64,000 nt of DNA from Mycolicibacterium bacteremicum (GTDB lineage Bacteria > Actinomycetota > Actinomycetes > Mycobacteriales > Mycobacteriaceae): contig NZ_MVHJ01000004.1 of NCBI RefSeq assembly GCF_002086115.1, forward strand, positions 124,001-188,000, given 5' to 3'. Shown piece by piece: positions 36,379 through 45,439 of the stretch (the first letter of the stretch is position 1; each line of letters begins with the position of its first letter). A model generated the notes under the pieces. That model was not told the origin of the DNA. It ran no database searches and was given only the letters and a program-made list of their open reading frames with translations. Made by a program: the position numbers and the translations under genes.

Positions 36379-37362
36379 CTACAGACGTTCCAGCACGGTG
36401 GCGACCAGGCGCGCAGTGGCCAGGCCGTACCGGTCGTGCAGGGTCGGCAGGGCGCCGGCGGCCAGGAACTCATCGGGCAGGGCCACCGGGGTGATCTGTT
36501 TGGCCACCCCACGCTGCACTGCTGCCGACGCGACGGTCTCGAACAATCCGCCGACCACGGTGTGGTTTTCACAGGTCAGCACCAAGCGGTCCGTATCCAC
36601 CTGGGCCAGAACCGTTTCGGCGTCGAACGGTTTGATGGTCGGGGTGTGCACGACGGCCACGTCGACGTTGTGTGCGGCCAGCTGCTCGGCAGCCTGCAGC
36701 GCGCGCATGGTCATCAGGCCGGACGAGATCAGCACGACATCGGCGCCCCCGCGCAGCACTGCGGCCCTGCCGAGCTCGAAGCGGTAGTCGTACTCGTCCA
36801 GCACGGTCGGGACGTTGCCGCGCAGCAGGCGCAGGTAGGTCGGGCCCGGGTGCTCCGCGAGCTGGGGTACGGCCTGCTCGATGTCCACCGAATCGCACGG
36901 GTCCACGATCGTCAGGTTGGGCATACCGCGGAAGATCGCGATGTCCTCGGTCGCCTGGTGCGACGGGCCGTAGCCGGTGGTCAACCCGGGCAGCCCGCCG
37001 ACCACGTTGACATTGAGGTTGGGCTCGGCGATGTCCAGGCAGATGAAGTCATATGCCCGGCGGGCCGCGAACACCGAGTAGGTGGACGCGAACGGGACCA
37101 GGCCGGTCTCGGCCATTCCCGCCGCCGCGCCGAACAGCAGTTGTTCGGCCATGCCCATCTGAAAGAACCTGTCCGGGAACTCTTTTGCAAAGATGTGCAT
37201 ATCGGTGTATTTGCCCAGATCCGCGGTGAGCCCGACGATGCGGTCGTTCTCCCGGGCCGCCTTGACCAGCGCGTGCCCGAAGGGCGCCGGGCTGGTCTTC
37301 TGGCCGGGATCGGCGAACGACGCGATCATCGCCGAGGTCTTCAACTTGGCCGGCGCGCTCAT
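36379..37362 (-). CDS. transketolase C-terminal subunit
   Basis: The 327-aa protein contains the pyrimidine-binding and C-terminal domains of transketolase: RFFQMGMAEQLLFGAAAGMA supplies the catalytic Glu, YGPSHQATEDIAIFRGMPN is the typical GxSHxxxED region, and the C-terminal domain includes HTPTIKPFD. It is the second half of a split transketolase; the N-terminal half lies immediately upstream with an ATGA overlap. Two-gene transketolases occur in pathways for unusual sugars, including apulose-4-phosphate. Confidence 0.87.
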   Translation of the reverse strand: MSAPAKLKTSAMIASFADPGQKTSPAPFGHALVKAARENDRIVGLTADLGKYTDMHIFAKEFPDRFFQMGMAEQLLFGAAAGMAETGLVPFASTYSVFAARRAYDFICLDIAEPNLNVNVVGGLPGLTTGYGPSHQATEDIAIFRGMPNLTIVDPCDSVDIEQAVPQLAEHPGPTYLRLLRGNVPTVLDEYDYRFELGRAAVLRGGADVVLISSGLMTMRALQAAEQLAAHNVDVAVVHTPTIKPFDAETVLAQVDTDRLVLTCENHTVVGGLFETVASAAVQRGVAKQITPVALPDEFLAAGALPTLHDRYGLATARLVATVLERL

Positions 37363-38186
37363 GCTGGTACTCCTTCAAAACCTGCGGTCAACTGTTCGCG
37401 GCAGATCTGCCATTCGTCGGCGTCGATGCGCATGAAATGCGCCTTCTCCCGGTTCTCCAGCAGCGGCACCCCACGGCCGATCCTGGTGTCGCACAGGATG
37501 ACCGACGGTCGGTCGGTGCTGACGGCGTCGAATGCGGCCAGCAGGGCGTCGACGTCGTTACCGTCCACCCGTGCCACCTGCCATCCGCAGGCTGACCATT
37601 TGTCGGCCACCGGCTCGGTGCGCAGCACCCCGACGGTCGGGCCGTCGGCCTGTAGCGCGTTGATGTCGACCATGGCGATCAGATTGCCCAGGCCGTGGTG
37701 GGAAGCGCCCATCGCGGCCTCCCAGGTCGACCCCTCGTCGAGCTCGCCGTCGGAGAGGAAGTTGATCACCCGCGCCGGGTTGCCCTGGTGACGCAGGCCC
37801 AGCGCCATCCCGACCGCGACGGTCAGCCCGTGCCCCAGCGACCCACCGGAGATCTCCATTCCCGGTGTGTAGCTCGCCATTCCGGACATCGGCAGGCGGG
37901 ATTCGTCGGAGCCGTAGGTTTCCAACTCCTCGACGCTGATGATGCCGGCCTCGGCCAGCGCGGCATACAGCCCGATCGCGTAGTGCCCGGTCGAGAGCAG
38001 GAAGCGGTCACGACCGGTCCAGTGCGGGTCCTCGGCACGGTACTTCAGTTGATCGACGTACACCGCGGCGAGCATGTCGGCGGCACCCAGTGCCTGCCCG
38101 ACATAGCCCTGGCCCTGTGCCTCGCCCATGTTCAGCGCATGGTGGCGCATCCGGTAGGCGGCCTGGCGTACCCGTTCGGTGCGCAT
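37359..38186 (-). CDS. transketolase N-terminal (TPP-binding) subunit
   Basis: The 275-aa protein carries the thiamine-diphosphate domain: SGGSLGHGL, the cofactor-binding SDGELDEGSTWEAAMGA motif and NINALQADG-type metal ligands. The start at 38186 overlaps the transporter stop (TGATG). Together with the next gene it makes a full transketolase of about 600 aa. A longer upstream frame overlaps the transporter and is not real. Confidence 0.87.
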   Translation of the reverse strand: MRTERVRQAAYRMRHHALNMGEAQGQGYVGQALGAADMLAAVYVDQLKYRAEDPHWTGRDRFLLSTGHYAIGLYAALAEAGIISVEELETYGSDESRLPMSGMASYTPGMEISGGSLGHGLTVAVGMALGLRHQGNPARVINFLSDGELDEGSTWEAAMGASHHGLGNLIAMVDINALQADGPTVGVLRTEPVADKWSACGWQVARVDGNDVDALLAAFDAVSTDRPSVILCDTRIGRGVPLLENREKAHFMRIDADEWQICREQLTAGFEGVPA

Positions 38187-39520
38187 CAGCGGACCAGCTC
38201 GTGGTGGTTGGCGACCGCGTCGTCGGCGGCCTTGCGCTCGGCAGGCCCCCAGGTCTCGCGGGTGAGCAGTGCGGCCCACAGACCGATCGCGGCATAGCAG
38301 GAGAACAGCAGCGCCGGGCCCATCCAACCGAACCCCTCGAAGAGCAGGGTGGTGATGAACGGGGTGAAGCCGGATACCATCGCCGAGATCTGGTAGGCCA
38401 GTGAGGCTCCCGAGGTACGGGTCGCCGCGGTGAACAATTCGGGGAACCAGGCGCCCTGGGCGCCGGCCAACGCGTTCTGGCACACGGTGTAGGCGAGCAC
38501 GAAGGTCACCACGATCAGCAACATCAGCCCGGTGTTCACCATGGCGAACATCAGCACCCCGAACGGAATGCCGAAGGCGCACACGCCCAGATAGACCGGG
38601 CGGCGACCGACCTTGTCGGTGAGCGCGGCCCAGCCGAAGGTGGCGAAGATGCCCAGGAACGAGGCGACGCACAGCGCGGTCAGCGTCTGGCTGGCGGTGG
38701 CCAGACCGGAGTTCTTCAGGTAGCTGATCATGTAGGTGATCGCGACGGCATAGCCCGCCGTCTCGGCGACGCGAAGGCCGATGCCGCGCACGATGTTTCG
38801 CCAGTCCTTCTTGACCACCTCGACGATGGGGGACTTGACGATCTTGCCGGAATCCTTGACGTCGGTGAACACCGGGGACTCGGGGACCTTCGCGCGGATG
38901 ATCAGGCCGACGATCACCAGGATCAGGCTGGCCAGGAACGGCACCCGCCAGGCCCAGTCGCCGGGTAGGTGGACGCTGACCAGGAAGGTCAGGTTGGCCA
39001 GCAGCAGGCCGACCGGGAAGCCGGCCTGGACGATGCCGGTGTAGCGGCCCTTCTGTTTCCAGGGGGCGTGCTCGTAGCTCATCAGGATGGCCCCACCCCA
39101 TTCGGCGCCGAAGGCCAGGCCCTGGATGATGCGTACGGTCACGAGCAGGACCGGCGCCAGCACGCCGACCGCGGCATAGGTCGGCAGCAGACCGATGGCG
39201 AAGGTGGCCAGACCCATGATGATCAGGGAGGCGACCAGCACCGGCTTGCGGCCCACCTTGTCACCGAGGTGTCCGCCGATGATGCCGCCGATCGGGCGGG
39301 CGGCGAAGCCGACACCGAGGGTGGCGAAGGCGGCCAGCGTGCCGGCGACCGGGCTGGAGTTCGGGAAGAACGCGGTGCCGAAGTACAGCGCCGCAGCGGT
39401 ACCGAATCCGATGAAGTCATAGGTCTCGATGACGGCACCGACTCCGGAGCCGACGGCAACCCGCTTGGCCTCCGGCGTCCCGTTGACCGGGCCCCGCATC
39501 TTCAGAGCGTCGTCGCTCAT
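38186..39520 (-). CDS. MFS transporter, metabolite:H+ symporter type
   Basis: The 444-aa protein has 12 helices. Its signatures, ETYDFIGFGTAAALYFGTAFFP and ARPIGGIIGGHLGDKVGRKPVL, are those of the MHS family (shikimate/proline-betaine-type symporters). ATG 39520 is preferred because AAAGGA lies 9 nt upstream; ATG 39529 is too close to it. As the first gene of the transketolase operon it probably imports the substrate of the pathway. Confidence 0.87.
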   Translation of the reverse strand: MSDDALKMRGPVNGTPEAKRVAVGSGVGAVIETYDFIGFGTAAALYFGTAFFPNSSPVAGTLAAFATLGVGFAARPIGGIIGGHLGDKVGRKPVLVASLIIMGLATFAIGLLPTYAAVGVLAPVLLVTVRIIQGLAFGAEWGGAILMSYEHAPWKQKGRYTGIVQAGFPVGLLLANLTFLVSVHLPGDWAWRVPFLASLILVIVGLIIRAKVPESPVFTDVKDSGKIVKSPIVEVVKKDWRNIVRGIGLRVAETAGYAVAITYMISYLKNSGLATASQTLTALCVASFLGIFATFGWAALTDKVGRRPVYLGVCAFGIPFGVLMFAMVNTGLMLLIVVTFVLAYTVCQNALAGAQGAWFPELFTAATRTSGASLAYQISAMVSGFTPFITTLLFEGFGWMGPALLFSCYAAIGLWAALLTRETWGPAERKAADDAVANHHELVR

Positions 39521-39575
39521 GGTGGACATCCTTTCAAATCCAGTTCCAGCTGGAGTTCCGACCGATGAATCCGGT

Positions 39576-39680
39576 CACTGTCAACGGTTGACAGTGCCGC
39601 AACGCCCTCAGTGTGACCACGCCCACAGCAAGCTGTCAACAGTCAACAACAAGTTAATGTTGCCCGTTGGCTGTTAACAG
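39576..39680. promoter_or_regulatory. cluster of GntR-type operator boxes
   Basis: A perfect palindrome with 10-bp arms CACTGTCAAC / GTTGACAGTG around one G lies at 39576-39596. GTCAAC repeats follow at 39635-39647, and CTGTTAACAG at 39671-39680. These lie between the divergent transporter and isomerase operons and share the TGTCAA core with the GntR promoter. Confidence 0.65.
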
Positions 39681-39724
39681 TCGACTCAGATAGTGTGCCG
39701 GGCATCACAACGTTCGGAGGGGAC

Positions 39725-40585
39725 ATGACCGGCCCATTCAGCAGCAGGCTGGGCTGCTCGACGATCAGCTTCAGGCACCAGAACCTGGCGCGGGCCTTGA
39801 CGACCATTGCCGGCCTGGGCTTCACCGAGATCGATCTCGGTGCCCTACCCGGCGTCTGCGACCACGTGCCCTACGTGCTCGACGAGGTAGCGGTGGACGA
39901 GGTGGCCCGCACGGTTGCCGCATCCGGGCTCACGGTCCGGTCGATCAACGGTGATATCGGTGACCTGAACGCCCATCGTCGGGTCGAGCGAAGCGACGGG
40001 GGAGGGTCTGGACCTGATGACCACGACGGCCGCGACCGGCACACCGAGATGCTCGTCGAACTCGCGGCCGCGACCGGTGCCCGAGCGCTCGTGCTGCCCT
40101 GCGGGGCGCTCGACCACCAGCCGATCGAGTCACTGCCGGCCGACCTGGACCGGGTGGCCGCCGAGCTGCTGACTGCGGCGTCCGCCGCCGAACGGCGCGG
40201 GGTGGCGTTGTGGACGGAGTCCCTGCACTACCACCGGCTGTGCTTCAACCTCGAACGTGCCCAGGCGCTGACCGACCGTCTCGACGGACGGGTCGGCATC
40301 GTGCTGGATTTCAGCCATGTCGTCGCCTCCGGCGGGGACCCGGTCGAGTTCATCGACCGCTTCGGACCGCGCATCGCACACGTCCACATCCGTGACGCGG
40401 TGCCCGGGAACATCAATCTCTCGGTGGGCAACGGCGTGGTCGACTTCGGCCGCAGCCTCAAGGCGCTCGCCGATGCCGGTTACACCGGCCACTTCTCGCT
40501 GGAACTCGAAACCCGCGATGTCACCCACGATGAGCGGCCCGCGGCAACCACCGCCGCCGGGCTGTTGATCACCGATCTGATCTGA
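39725..40585 (+). CDS. sugar-phosphate isomerase/epimerase (TIM barrel)
   Basis: The 286-aa protein of the AP-endonuclease-2/xylose-isomerase-like superfamily has likely metal ligands in LWTESLHYH, VLDFSHV, HVHIRD and LELET. The Asp/Glu-rich insert near residues 95-110 is unusual. GGAGGGG precedes the ATG. In this operon it may interconvert a ketose and aldose, or a tetrulose phosphate. The exact reaction is not readable. Confidence 0.8.
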   Translation: MTGPFSSRLGCSTISFRHQNLARALTTIAGLGFTEIDLGALPGVCDHVPYVLDEVAVDEVARTVAASGLTVRSINGDIGDLNAHRRVERSDGGGSGPDDHDGRDRHTEMLVELAAATGARALVLPCGALDHQPIESLPADLDRVAAELLTAASAAERRGVALWTESLHYHRLCFNLERAQALTDRLDGRVGIVLDFSHVVASGGDPVEFIDRFGPRIAHVHIRDAVPGNINLSVGNGVVDFGRSLKALADAGYTGHFSLELETRDVTHDERPAATTAAGLLITDLI

Positions 40586-40594
40586 GGAGTCACA

Positions 40595-41365
40595 ATGTCC
40601 GCCCAGAAAACAGCCGTGGTTACCGGCGCCACCTCCCCGAAGGGCATCGGCATCGCCGTTGCCGAGCGCTACGCCCGGGAAGGCTGGGCCGTGGTGATCC
40701 TCGACCTCGACGGGGAGAAGAGCGCCAAGATCGCCGCCGAGGTCGGAAACCAGTACGCCGTGCCGGCTTTCGGTCACGCGGTGGATGTCACCTCGGACGA
40801 ATCGGTGAACGCCGCGTATGCCGCTGTCGCCGCCGAGGTCACCGCGGGCAACCTGCCCCCGGTCGGTGCGCTGGCCAATATCGCCGGCATCACTTCGCCG
40901 GTGCCGTTCCTGGAGACCGACCTCGACCTGTGGAACAAGGTGATGGCCGTCAACGCCACCGGCACCTACCTGGTCACCAAGGCGTTCCTGCCCGCCATGA
41001 TCGAGCAGGGCTGGGGCCGCATCGTCAACATGTCCTCGGTCAGCGCGCAGCGCGGCGGTGGCGTCTTCGGCAAGGTCCCTTACTCGTCGGCCAAGGCCGC
41101 CATCCTGGGCTTCACCAAGTCGTTGGCCCGCGAGATCGCCGACACCGGCGTCACCGTCAATGCCGTCACCCCCGGTGCGGTCGACACCAACATCCGCGTC
41201 GGCTCAACCGATGAGCAGGAGGCCAAGCTGGCCGCCGACATCCCGGTCGGGCGCACCGCCACCACCGAGGAGGTCGCCGCCGTGATCACCTTCCTGTCCA
41301 GCAAGGACGCCAGCTACCTGACCGGGACCACCGTTGACATCAACGGCGGCAGCCACATTCACTAG
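40595..41365 (+). CDS. short-chain dehydrogenase (sugar/polyol type)
   Basis: The 256-aa SDR has TGATSPKGIGIAVAERYA, an acidic DLDGE after strand 2 (NAD-preferring), a modified NIAG, and catalytic S..Y(SS)AK. D-threitol and other polyol dehydrogenases of mycobacteria are SDRs of this size, so a polyol-oxidising role is plausible. It lies 9 nt after the isomerase with GAGGAG upstream. Confidence 0.83.
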   Translation: MSAQKTAVVTGATSPKGIGIAVAERYAREGWAVVILDLDGEKSAKIAAEVGNQYAVPAFGHAVDVTSDESVNAAYAAVAAEVTAGNLPPVGALANIAGITSPVPFLETDLDLWNKVMAVNATGTYLVTKAFLPAMIEQGWGRIVNMSSVSAQRGGGVFGKVPYSSAKAAILGFTKSLAREIADTGVTVNAVTPGAVDTNIRVGSTDEQEAKLAADIPVGRTATTEEVAAVITFLSSKDASYLTGTTVDINGGSHIH

Positions 41366-41379
41366 ATGAGGTAAGCGCC

Positions 41380-43128
41380 ATGACTCGACTGTTCAACGAC
41401 CCGGCCACCTTCACCGAGGACATGCTCGCCGGATTTCTCGATGCGAATGCGCACCATGTCAGCGGTGTGCCCGGCGGCGTCGTACGGGCCACCGCGACCC
41501 CGCCCGGCAAGGTAGCGGTTGTCGTGGGCGGCGGGTCAGGGCACTATCCGGCATTCTGCGGCGTGGTGGGCCACGGCTTCGCCGACGGTGCGGTGGTGGG
41601 CAACATCTTCACCTCGCCCTCGGCGCAGGAGGCCGCCTCGGTCGCCCGGGCTGCGCACGGTGACGCCGGGGTGCTGTTCCTGACCGGCAACTACGCCGGT
41701 GACGTGATGAACTTCGGGTTGGCGGTTTCCCAACTGCAGTCCGAAGGCATCGACGCGCGTTTTCTCGTCGTGACCGATGACATCGCCAGTGCCGCAGCCG
41801 AAGACATCACCAAACGCCGGGGAATCGCCGGCGACTTCACCGTGTTCCGCTGCGCCGGTGCGGCCGCCGAAGAAGGTGCAGACCTCGATACTGTCGAGCG
41901 GACTGCCGCCAAGGCCAATGCCGCCACCCGCACGCTGGGTGTCGCGTTCGACGGGTGCACGCTGCCCGGCGCACCCCAGCCCTTGTTCACCGTGCAGGCC
42001 GGGCAGATGGATCTCGGCCTCGGAATCCACGGTGAGCCGGGGGTCTCCAGCCACGCGATGCCGACCGCGACCGAACTGGCCGAGCTGTTGGTCGCCGGTG
42101 TACTCGCTGAGAAGCCGGCCGGCGCATCGGAGCGTGTCGCGGTCATCCTCAACGGATTGGGCCGCACCAAATACGAAGAGCTGTTCGTGGTCTGGAAGAC
42201 CGTGGCGGCCCGGCTCGCCGGATCGGGCCACACCGTGGTGTCCCCGGAGGTCGGTGAACTGGTCACCAGCCTGGACATGGCCGGCTGCTCGCTCACGGTG
42301 ATGTGGCTCGACGACGAACTCGAGCGGCTGTGGACCTCGCCGTGCGACACCCCGGCCTACCGCAAGGGCAGGGTGACCGCGGCCATGGCGCCGCGGCGCA
42401 CCACCGCGGCCGCCGCGACGTCGGCAACCGTGATCACCGCGGGCGACGAGCACTCCTGTCGCGTCGGGGCCGCTGTGGCACAGGGTATCTCCCGGATCGC
42501 GGCGCAGATGCGCCACGCCGAGGCCGAACTCGGCCGGATCGACGCCGTGGCCGGTGACGGCGACCACGGTCGCGGCATGGTCAAGGGGTCCACCGCGGCG
42601 GCCGCTGCCGCGGCGGCGACCGTGCAGGAGGCCGGCGGTACCGCGGCGGTCCTCGCCACCGCCGGCGAGGCTTGGGCGGCGAAGGCCGGCGGCACCTCGG
42701 GCGTGCTGTGGGGCGCCGCACTGTCGGCGGCCGGCGACCGCCTCGGCAACGCGGGCGTACCCGCCGATCGCGATGTGGCCGCCGCCCTGCGCGCCGGACA
42801 CGACGCGCTGACCACGCTCGGCGGTGCGCGGCCCGGTGACAAGACGATGCTGGACGCGCTGGGCCCGTTCGTGGACAGTGTCGAGACCGCGGTGGCGCGT
42901 GGAAGCGATTGGCGCACAGCCTGGCTGGAGTCGGTGGAGGTGGCGCAGAAGGCCGCGGCTGCCACCGCCGAGCTGCGGCCCAAGGTCGGTCGGGCCCGTC
43001 CCCTTGCCGAGCGCAGCGTCGGCACCCCCGACGCCGGCGCGATATCCCTGGCCATGTGCATCCAGACAGTGGCCGATCTGATCGAAGGCGCGGCCGTGCC
43101 GCCGCGAAGCGAAGCGGAGCAAGAATGA
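41380..43128 (+). CDS. DhaK-DhaL fusion kinase (dihydroxyacetone/erythrulose kinase type)
   Basis: The 582-aa protein fuses a DhaK domain (about residues 1-330) to a DhaL domain (about 365-570). H217 in GIHGEPG is the histidine that covalently holds the substrate carbonyl in DhaK. DGDHGRGM is the Mg-ATP loop of DhaL. Mycobacterial members phosphorylate dihydroxyacetone, L- or D-erythrulose, or apulose. The neighbouring RpiB/EryI-type isomerase favours erythrulose, while the split transketolase could suit apulose-4-phosphate. Confidence 0.88.
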   Translation: MTRLFNDPATFTEDMLAGFLDANAHHVSGVPGGVVRATATPPGKVAVVVGGGSGHYPAFCGVVGHGFADGAVVGNIFTSPSAQEAASVARAAHGDAGVLFLTGNYAGDVMNFGLAVSQLQSEGIDARFLVVTDDIASAAAEDITKRRGIAGDFTVFRCAGAAAEEGADLDTVERTAAKANAATRTLGVAFDGCTLPGAPQPLFTVQAGQMDLGLGIHGEPGVSSHAMPTATELAELLVAGVLAEKPAGASERVAVILNGLGRTKYEELFVVWKTVAARLAGSGHTVVSPEVGELVTSLDMAGCSLTVMWLDDELERLWTSPCDTPAYRKGRVTAAMAPRRTTAAAATSATVITAGDEHSCRVGAAVAQGISRIAAQMRHAEAELGRIDAVAGDGDHGRGMVKGSTAAAAAAAATVQEAGGTAAVLATAGEAWAAKAGGTSGVLWGAALSAAGDRLGNAGVPADRDVAAALRAGHDALTTLGGARPGDKTMLDALGPFVDSVETAVARGSDWRTAWLESVEVAQKAAAATAELRPKVGRARPLAERSVGTPDAGAISLAMCIQTVADLIEGAAVPPRSEAEQE

Positions 43129-43586
43129 CATTACGAATTGTGGTCGGCTGCGATGACGCCGGCCTGCAGTACAAGGACGTCCTGCGCGCCGACCTGGAGG
43201 CCGACCCGCGGGTGGCCTCGGTGGTCGATGTCGGCGTCGGTGCCGACGAGCACACCGCCTACCCGCACGTCGCGGTGACCGCCGCCCGGATGGTCGCCGA
43301 CGGTACCGCCGACCGCGCCCTGCTGGTCTGCGGGACCGGTCTCGGTGTCGCGATCGCCGCGAACAAGGTGCCCGGGGTGCGGGCCGTGACCGCGCACGAC
43401 AGCTTCTCGGTGGAACGCGCCATCCTGAGCAACAACGCCCAGGTGCTGTGCTTCGGGCAGCGGGTGGTCGGCATCGAGTTGGCGCGCCGGCTGGCCGCCG
43501 AATGGCTGGGCTACGAGTTCGATCCGTCGTCGGCCTCGGCCGAGAAGGTCGCGGCGATCTGCGGGTACGAGCCGCAGCACGCGTGA
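43125..43586 (+). CDS. RpiB/LacAB-family isomerase (EryI/DerI-like)
   Basis: The 153-aa protein has the RpiB fold with GCDDAG at the N-terminus, a catalytic C-G-T-G in [15 protein letters not shown] and [25 protein letters not shown]. The GCDDAG opening and [14 protein letters not shown] stretch resemble the D-erythrulose-4-phosphate isomerases of Brucella and Mycobacterium smegmatis more than housekeeping RpiB. It is coupled to the kinase by ATGA. Confidence 0.85.
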   Translation: MTLRIVVGCDDAGLQYKDVLRADLEADPRVASVVDVGVGADEHTAYPHVAVTAARMVADGTADRALLVCGTGLGVAIAANKVPGVRAVTAHDSFSVERAILSNNAQVLCFGQRVVGIELARRLAAEWLGYEFDPSSASAEKVAAICGYEPQHA

Positions 43587-43588
43587 AC

Positions 43589-43594
43589 TAGTCT
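43589..43594 (+). promoter_or_regulatory. -10 box for a leaderless tenA transcript
   Basis: TAGTCT matches the mycobacterial TAnnnT -10 element and ends 7 nt before GTG 43602, which has no Shine-Dalgarno sequence. The mRNA probably starts at the GTG. Confidence 0.5.
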
Positions 43595-43601
43595 CATCGG
43601 C

Positions 43602-44168
43602 GTGTCAGATGACCTCTGGGCCGCCGCAACCCACCACCCGTTTCTCGCCGCGGTGCGGGACGGCACCCTCGCCACCGCGTCCTTCGATCGGTGGCTGGCC
43701 CAGGACGCCCTGTTCGTCGCCGATCTGCTGACATTCCAGGCGCGGCTGCTGGCCCGTGCCCCGCGCCCGGCCCAGGAGGTGTTGGCGGGCGGGTGCGCGG
43801 CGCTGGTCGCCGAGTTGGACTGGTTCGACGGTCACGCGGCGCAACGCGGGCTGGCCCCGGATCCCGACCCGCTGCCCACCACGCTGGCCTACCGGGAGTT
43901 GTTGGGACGCCTGGACTCCGAGCCATTCGATGCCGCGGTCACCGGACTGTGGGTGATCGAGCGGGTCTACCTGCTGGGCTGGACGTCGGCCCGGTCGTCG
44001 GAGTCGCCCTACGCCGAGTTCATCGAGCACTGGACGGTGCCGGAATTCGCCGGATACGTCGACGGTCTGGCTGCACTGGCCCAGCCGCAGCGCTACGCCG
44101 GACTGGTAGATGAGGTACTGCGACTGGAGGTCGAGTTCTGGAACATGGCCTGGCAGGACCCGGCATGA
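43602..44168 (+). CDS. TenA_E-type thiaminase II-like protein
   Basis: The 188-aa helical-bundle protein of the TenA family carries LWVIERVYLLGW, where Glu (E120) occupies the active-site position held by Cys in thiaminase II proper. TenA_E members salvage formylaminopyrimidine or related degraded-thiamine products. The start at GTG 43602 is consistent with a leaderless mRNA. It is coupled by ATGA to a TenA_C paralogue. Confidence 0.78.
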   Translation: MSDDLWAAATHHPFLAAVRDGTLATASFDRWLAQDALFVADLLTFQARLLARAPRPAQEVLAGGCAALVAELDWFDGHAAQRGLAPDPDPLPTTLAYRELLGRLDSEPFDAAVTGLWVIERVYLLGWTSARSSESPYAEFIEHWTVPEFAGYVDGLAALAQPQRYAGLVDEVLRLEVEFWNMAWQDPA

Positions 44169-44779
44169 GCCTGTCCGCCCGGCTGTGGGAGGCCAACGCC
44201 GACATCGTCGCCGAGGTCCTCGACAATGCGTTCGTGCGGGGCATCGCGGACGGTTCGCTGGAGCGGAACCTGTTCGCGGGGTATGTCGCCCAGGACGCCT
44301 TCTTCCTCGAATCGTTCGCGCGTGCCTATGCGTCGGCGCTGGTGCGCAGCCCCGACACCGCCTCGCTGCTGACCTTCGCCGATCTGCTCGCCGGCGTGCG
44401 CGAGGAACTCGGTCTGCACGCCTCGTACGCCGCGCAGTGGGATATCGACATGGCCGGTGTGCAACCCGCCGCGGCCACGCTGGCCTACACCGAATTCCTG
44501 CTGGCGACCGCGTCGACGGCTGGGCTCGGCGTCATCTGTGCGGCGATGACCCCGTGCATGCGCCTCTACGCGCACATCGGGTCGACGCTGGACGCGGATG
44601 CTGCCGGGCCGTACGCACAGTGGGTGCAGACGTACGCCGATCCCGGATTCGACGAGGTGGCCACGCTGCTGGAGCGGCTGCTCGACCAACACGGCCAGGA
44701 CACCCCGGCGGTCCGTGCCGCCTACCGGCGCGCGATGCGGCTGGAGCTGGAATTCTTCACCGCCGCGTACCGCGGCTGA
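44165..44779 (+). CDS. TenA_C-type thiaminase II-like protein
   Basis: The 204-aa TenA family protein has the catalytic Cys (C131) in AMTPCMRLY, placed like Cys135 of Bacillus TenA, and acidic substrate-binding residues early in the bundle (GYVAQDAFFLESF). TenA_C hydrolyses aminopyrimidines released from degraded thiamine. Coupling with a TenA_E paralogue suggests sequential steps in salvage of the thiamine pyrimidine. Confidence 0.82.
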   Translation: MSLSARLWEANADIVAEVLDNAFVRGIADGSLERNLFAGYVAQDAFFLESFARAYASALVRSPDTASLLTFADLLAGVREELGLHASYAAQWDIDMAGVQPAAATLAYTEFLLATASTAGLGVICAAMTPCMRLYAHIGSTLDADAAGPYAQWVQTYADPGFDEVATLLERLLDQHGQDTPAVRAAYRRAMRLELEFFTAAYRG

Positions 44780-44784
44780 CCGTC

Positions 44785-44801
44785 GGGCGCCCAGCGCGCC
44801 C
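44785..44801. terminator. hairpin between convergent genes
   Basis: GGGCGC and GCGCCC form a perfect stem around CCAGC directly after the second tenA gene and over the last base of the convergent DJ-1 gene. Confidence 0.4.
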
Positions 44802-45355
44802 TAGTCGCCGGACCCCTTGGCGATCGCATCGACCACGGCCGCGCAGAACGCGGGCAGATCATCGGGGGACCGGCTGGTGATGAGGTTGCCGTCCACGACG
44901 ACCTCTTCGTCGACCACCGTCGCCCCGGCGTTACGGAGGTCGGTGCGCAGACTCGGGTAGGACGTCAGCGTGCGGCCCTTGGCGACGCCGGCCTCCACCA
45001 ATGTCCAAGGACCATGGCAGATCACGCCGACCGGCTTGCCGGACTCGACGAACGCCCGGACGAACGCCACCGCATCCTCGTCGGAGCGCAGCTTGTCGGC
45101 GTTCACCGTCCCGCCCGGGATGACGAGTCCGTCGAACTCGTCGGCAGCGGCGTCCTTGACCAGACGGTCCACCCGGTAGCTTCCCGACGGTTCCAGATCA
45201 TGGTCTCGCGCGTCGATCTCGCCGTCCTGCAACGACAGCAGGGTGACGGCCGCACCCGCCTTGTCCACCGCGTCGCGGGGCTCGGTCAGCTCGAGACGCT
45301 CGACGCCGTCGGTGGCGAGGATGGCGACCCTTTTCCCGGTCAGTATGTTGCTCAT
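44801..45355 (-). CDS. DJ-1/PfpI-family protein
   Basis: The 184-aa protein has the PfpI/DJ-1 fold with nucleophile elbow VICHGPWTLVEA and the early acidic residue in TDGVERLELTEP. Members are chaperones, deglycases or proteases of disputed activity, often stress-induced. It is monocistronic. Confidence 0.85.
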   Translation of the reverse strand: MSNILTGKRVAILATDGVERLELTEPRDAVDKAGAAVTLLSLQDGEIDARDHDLEPSGSYRVDRLVKDAAADEFDGLVIPGGTVNADKLRSDEDAVAFVRAFVESGKPVGVICHGPWTLVEAGVAKGRTLTSYPSLRTDLRNAGATVVDEEVVVDGNLITSRSPDDLPAFCAAVVDAIAKGSGD

Positions 45356-45439
45356 CTCGGCAGTGTTCCCGATCGCCTCCGGACCAAACCACCGGCCGGG
45401 CGGGCCCAGGCCGCCGGCCCAGCGGCTCGAACCGTCGAA

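Noticed and set aside
42554..42700. Alanine-rich repeat-like stretch in the kinase gene
   Set aside because: It is an Ala/Gly-rich helix inside the DhaL domain coded by GC-rich codons, not a DNA repeat.
41536..43131. Minus-strand ORF of 531 codons opposite the DhaK-DhaL kinase
   Set aside because: The kinase shows both domains with the substrate His and ATP loop; the antisense product is His/Gly/Arg-rich without motifs.
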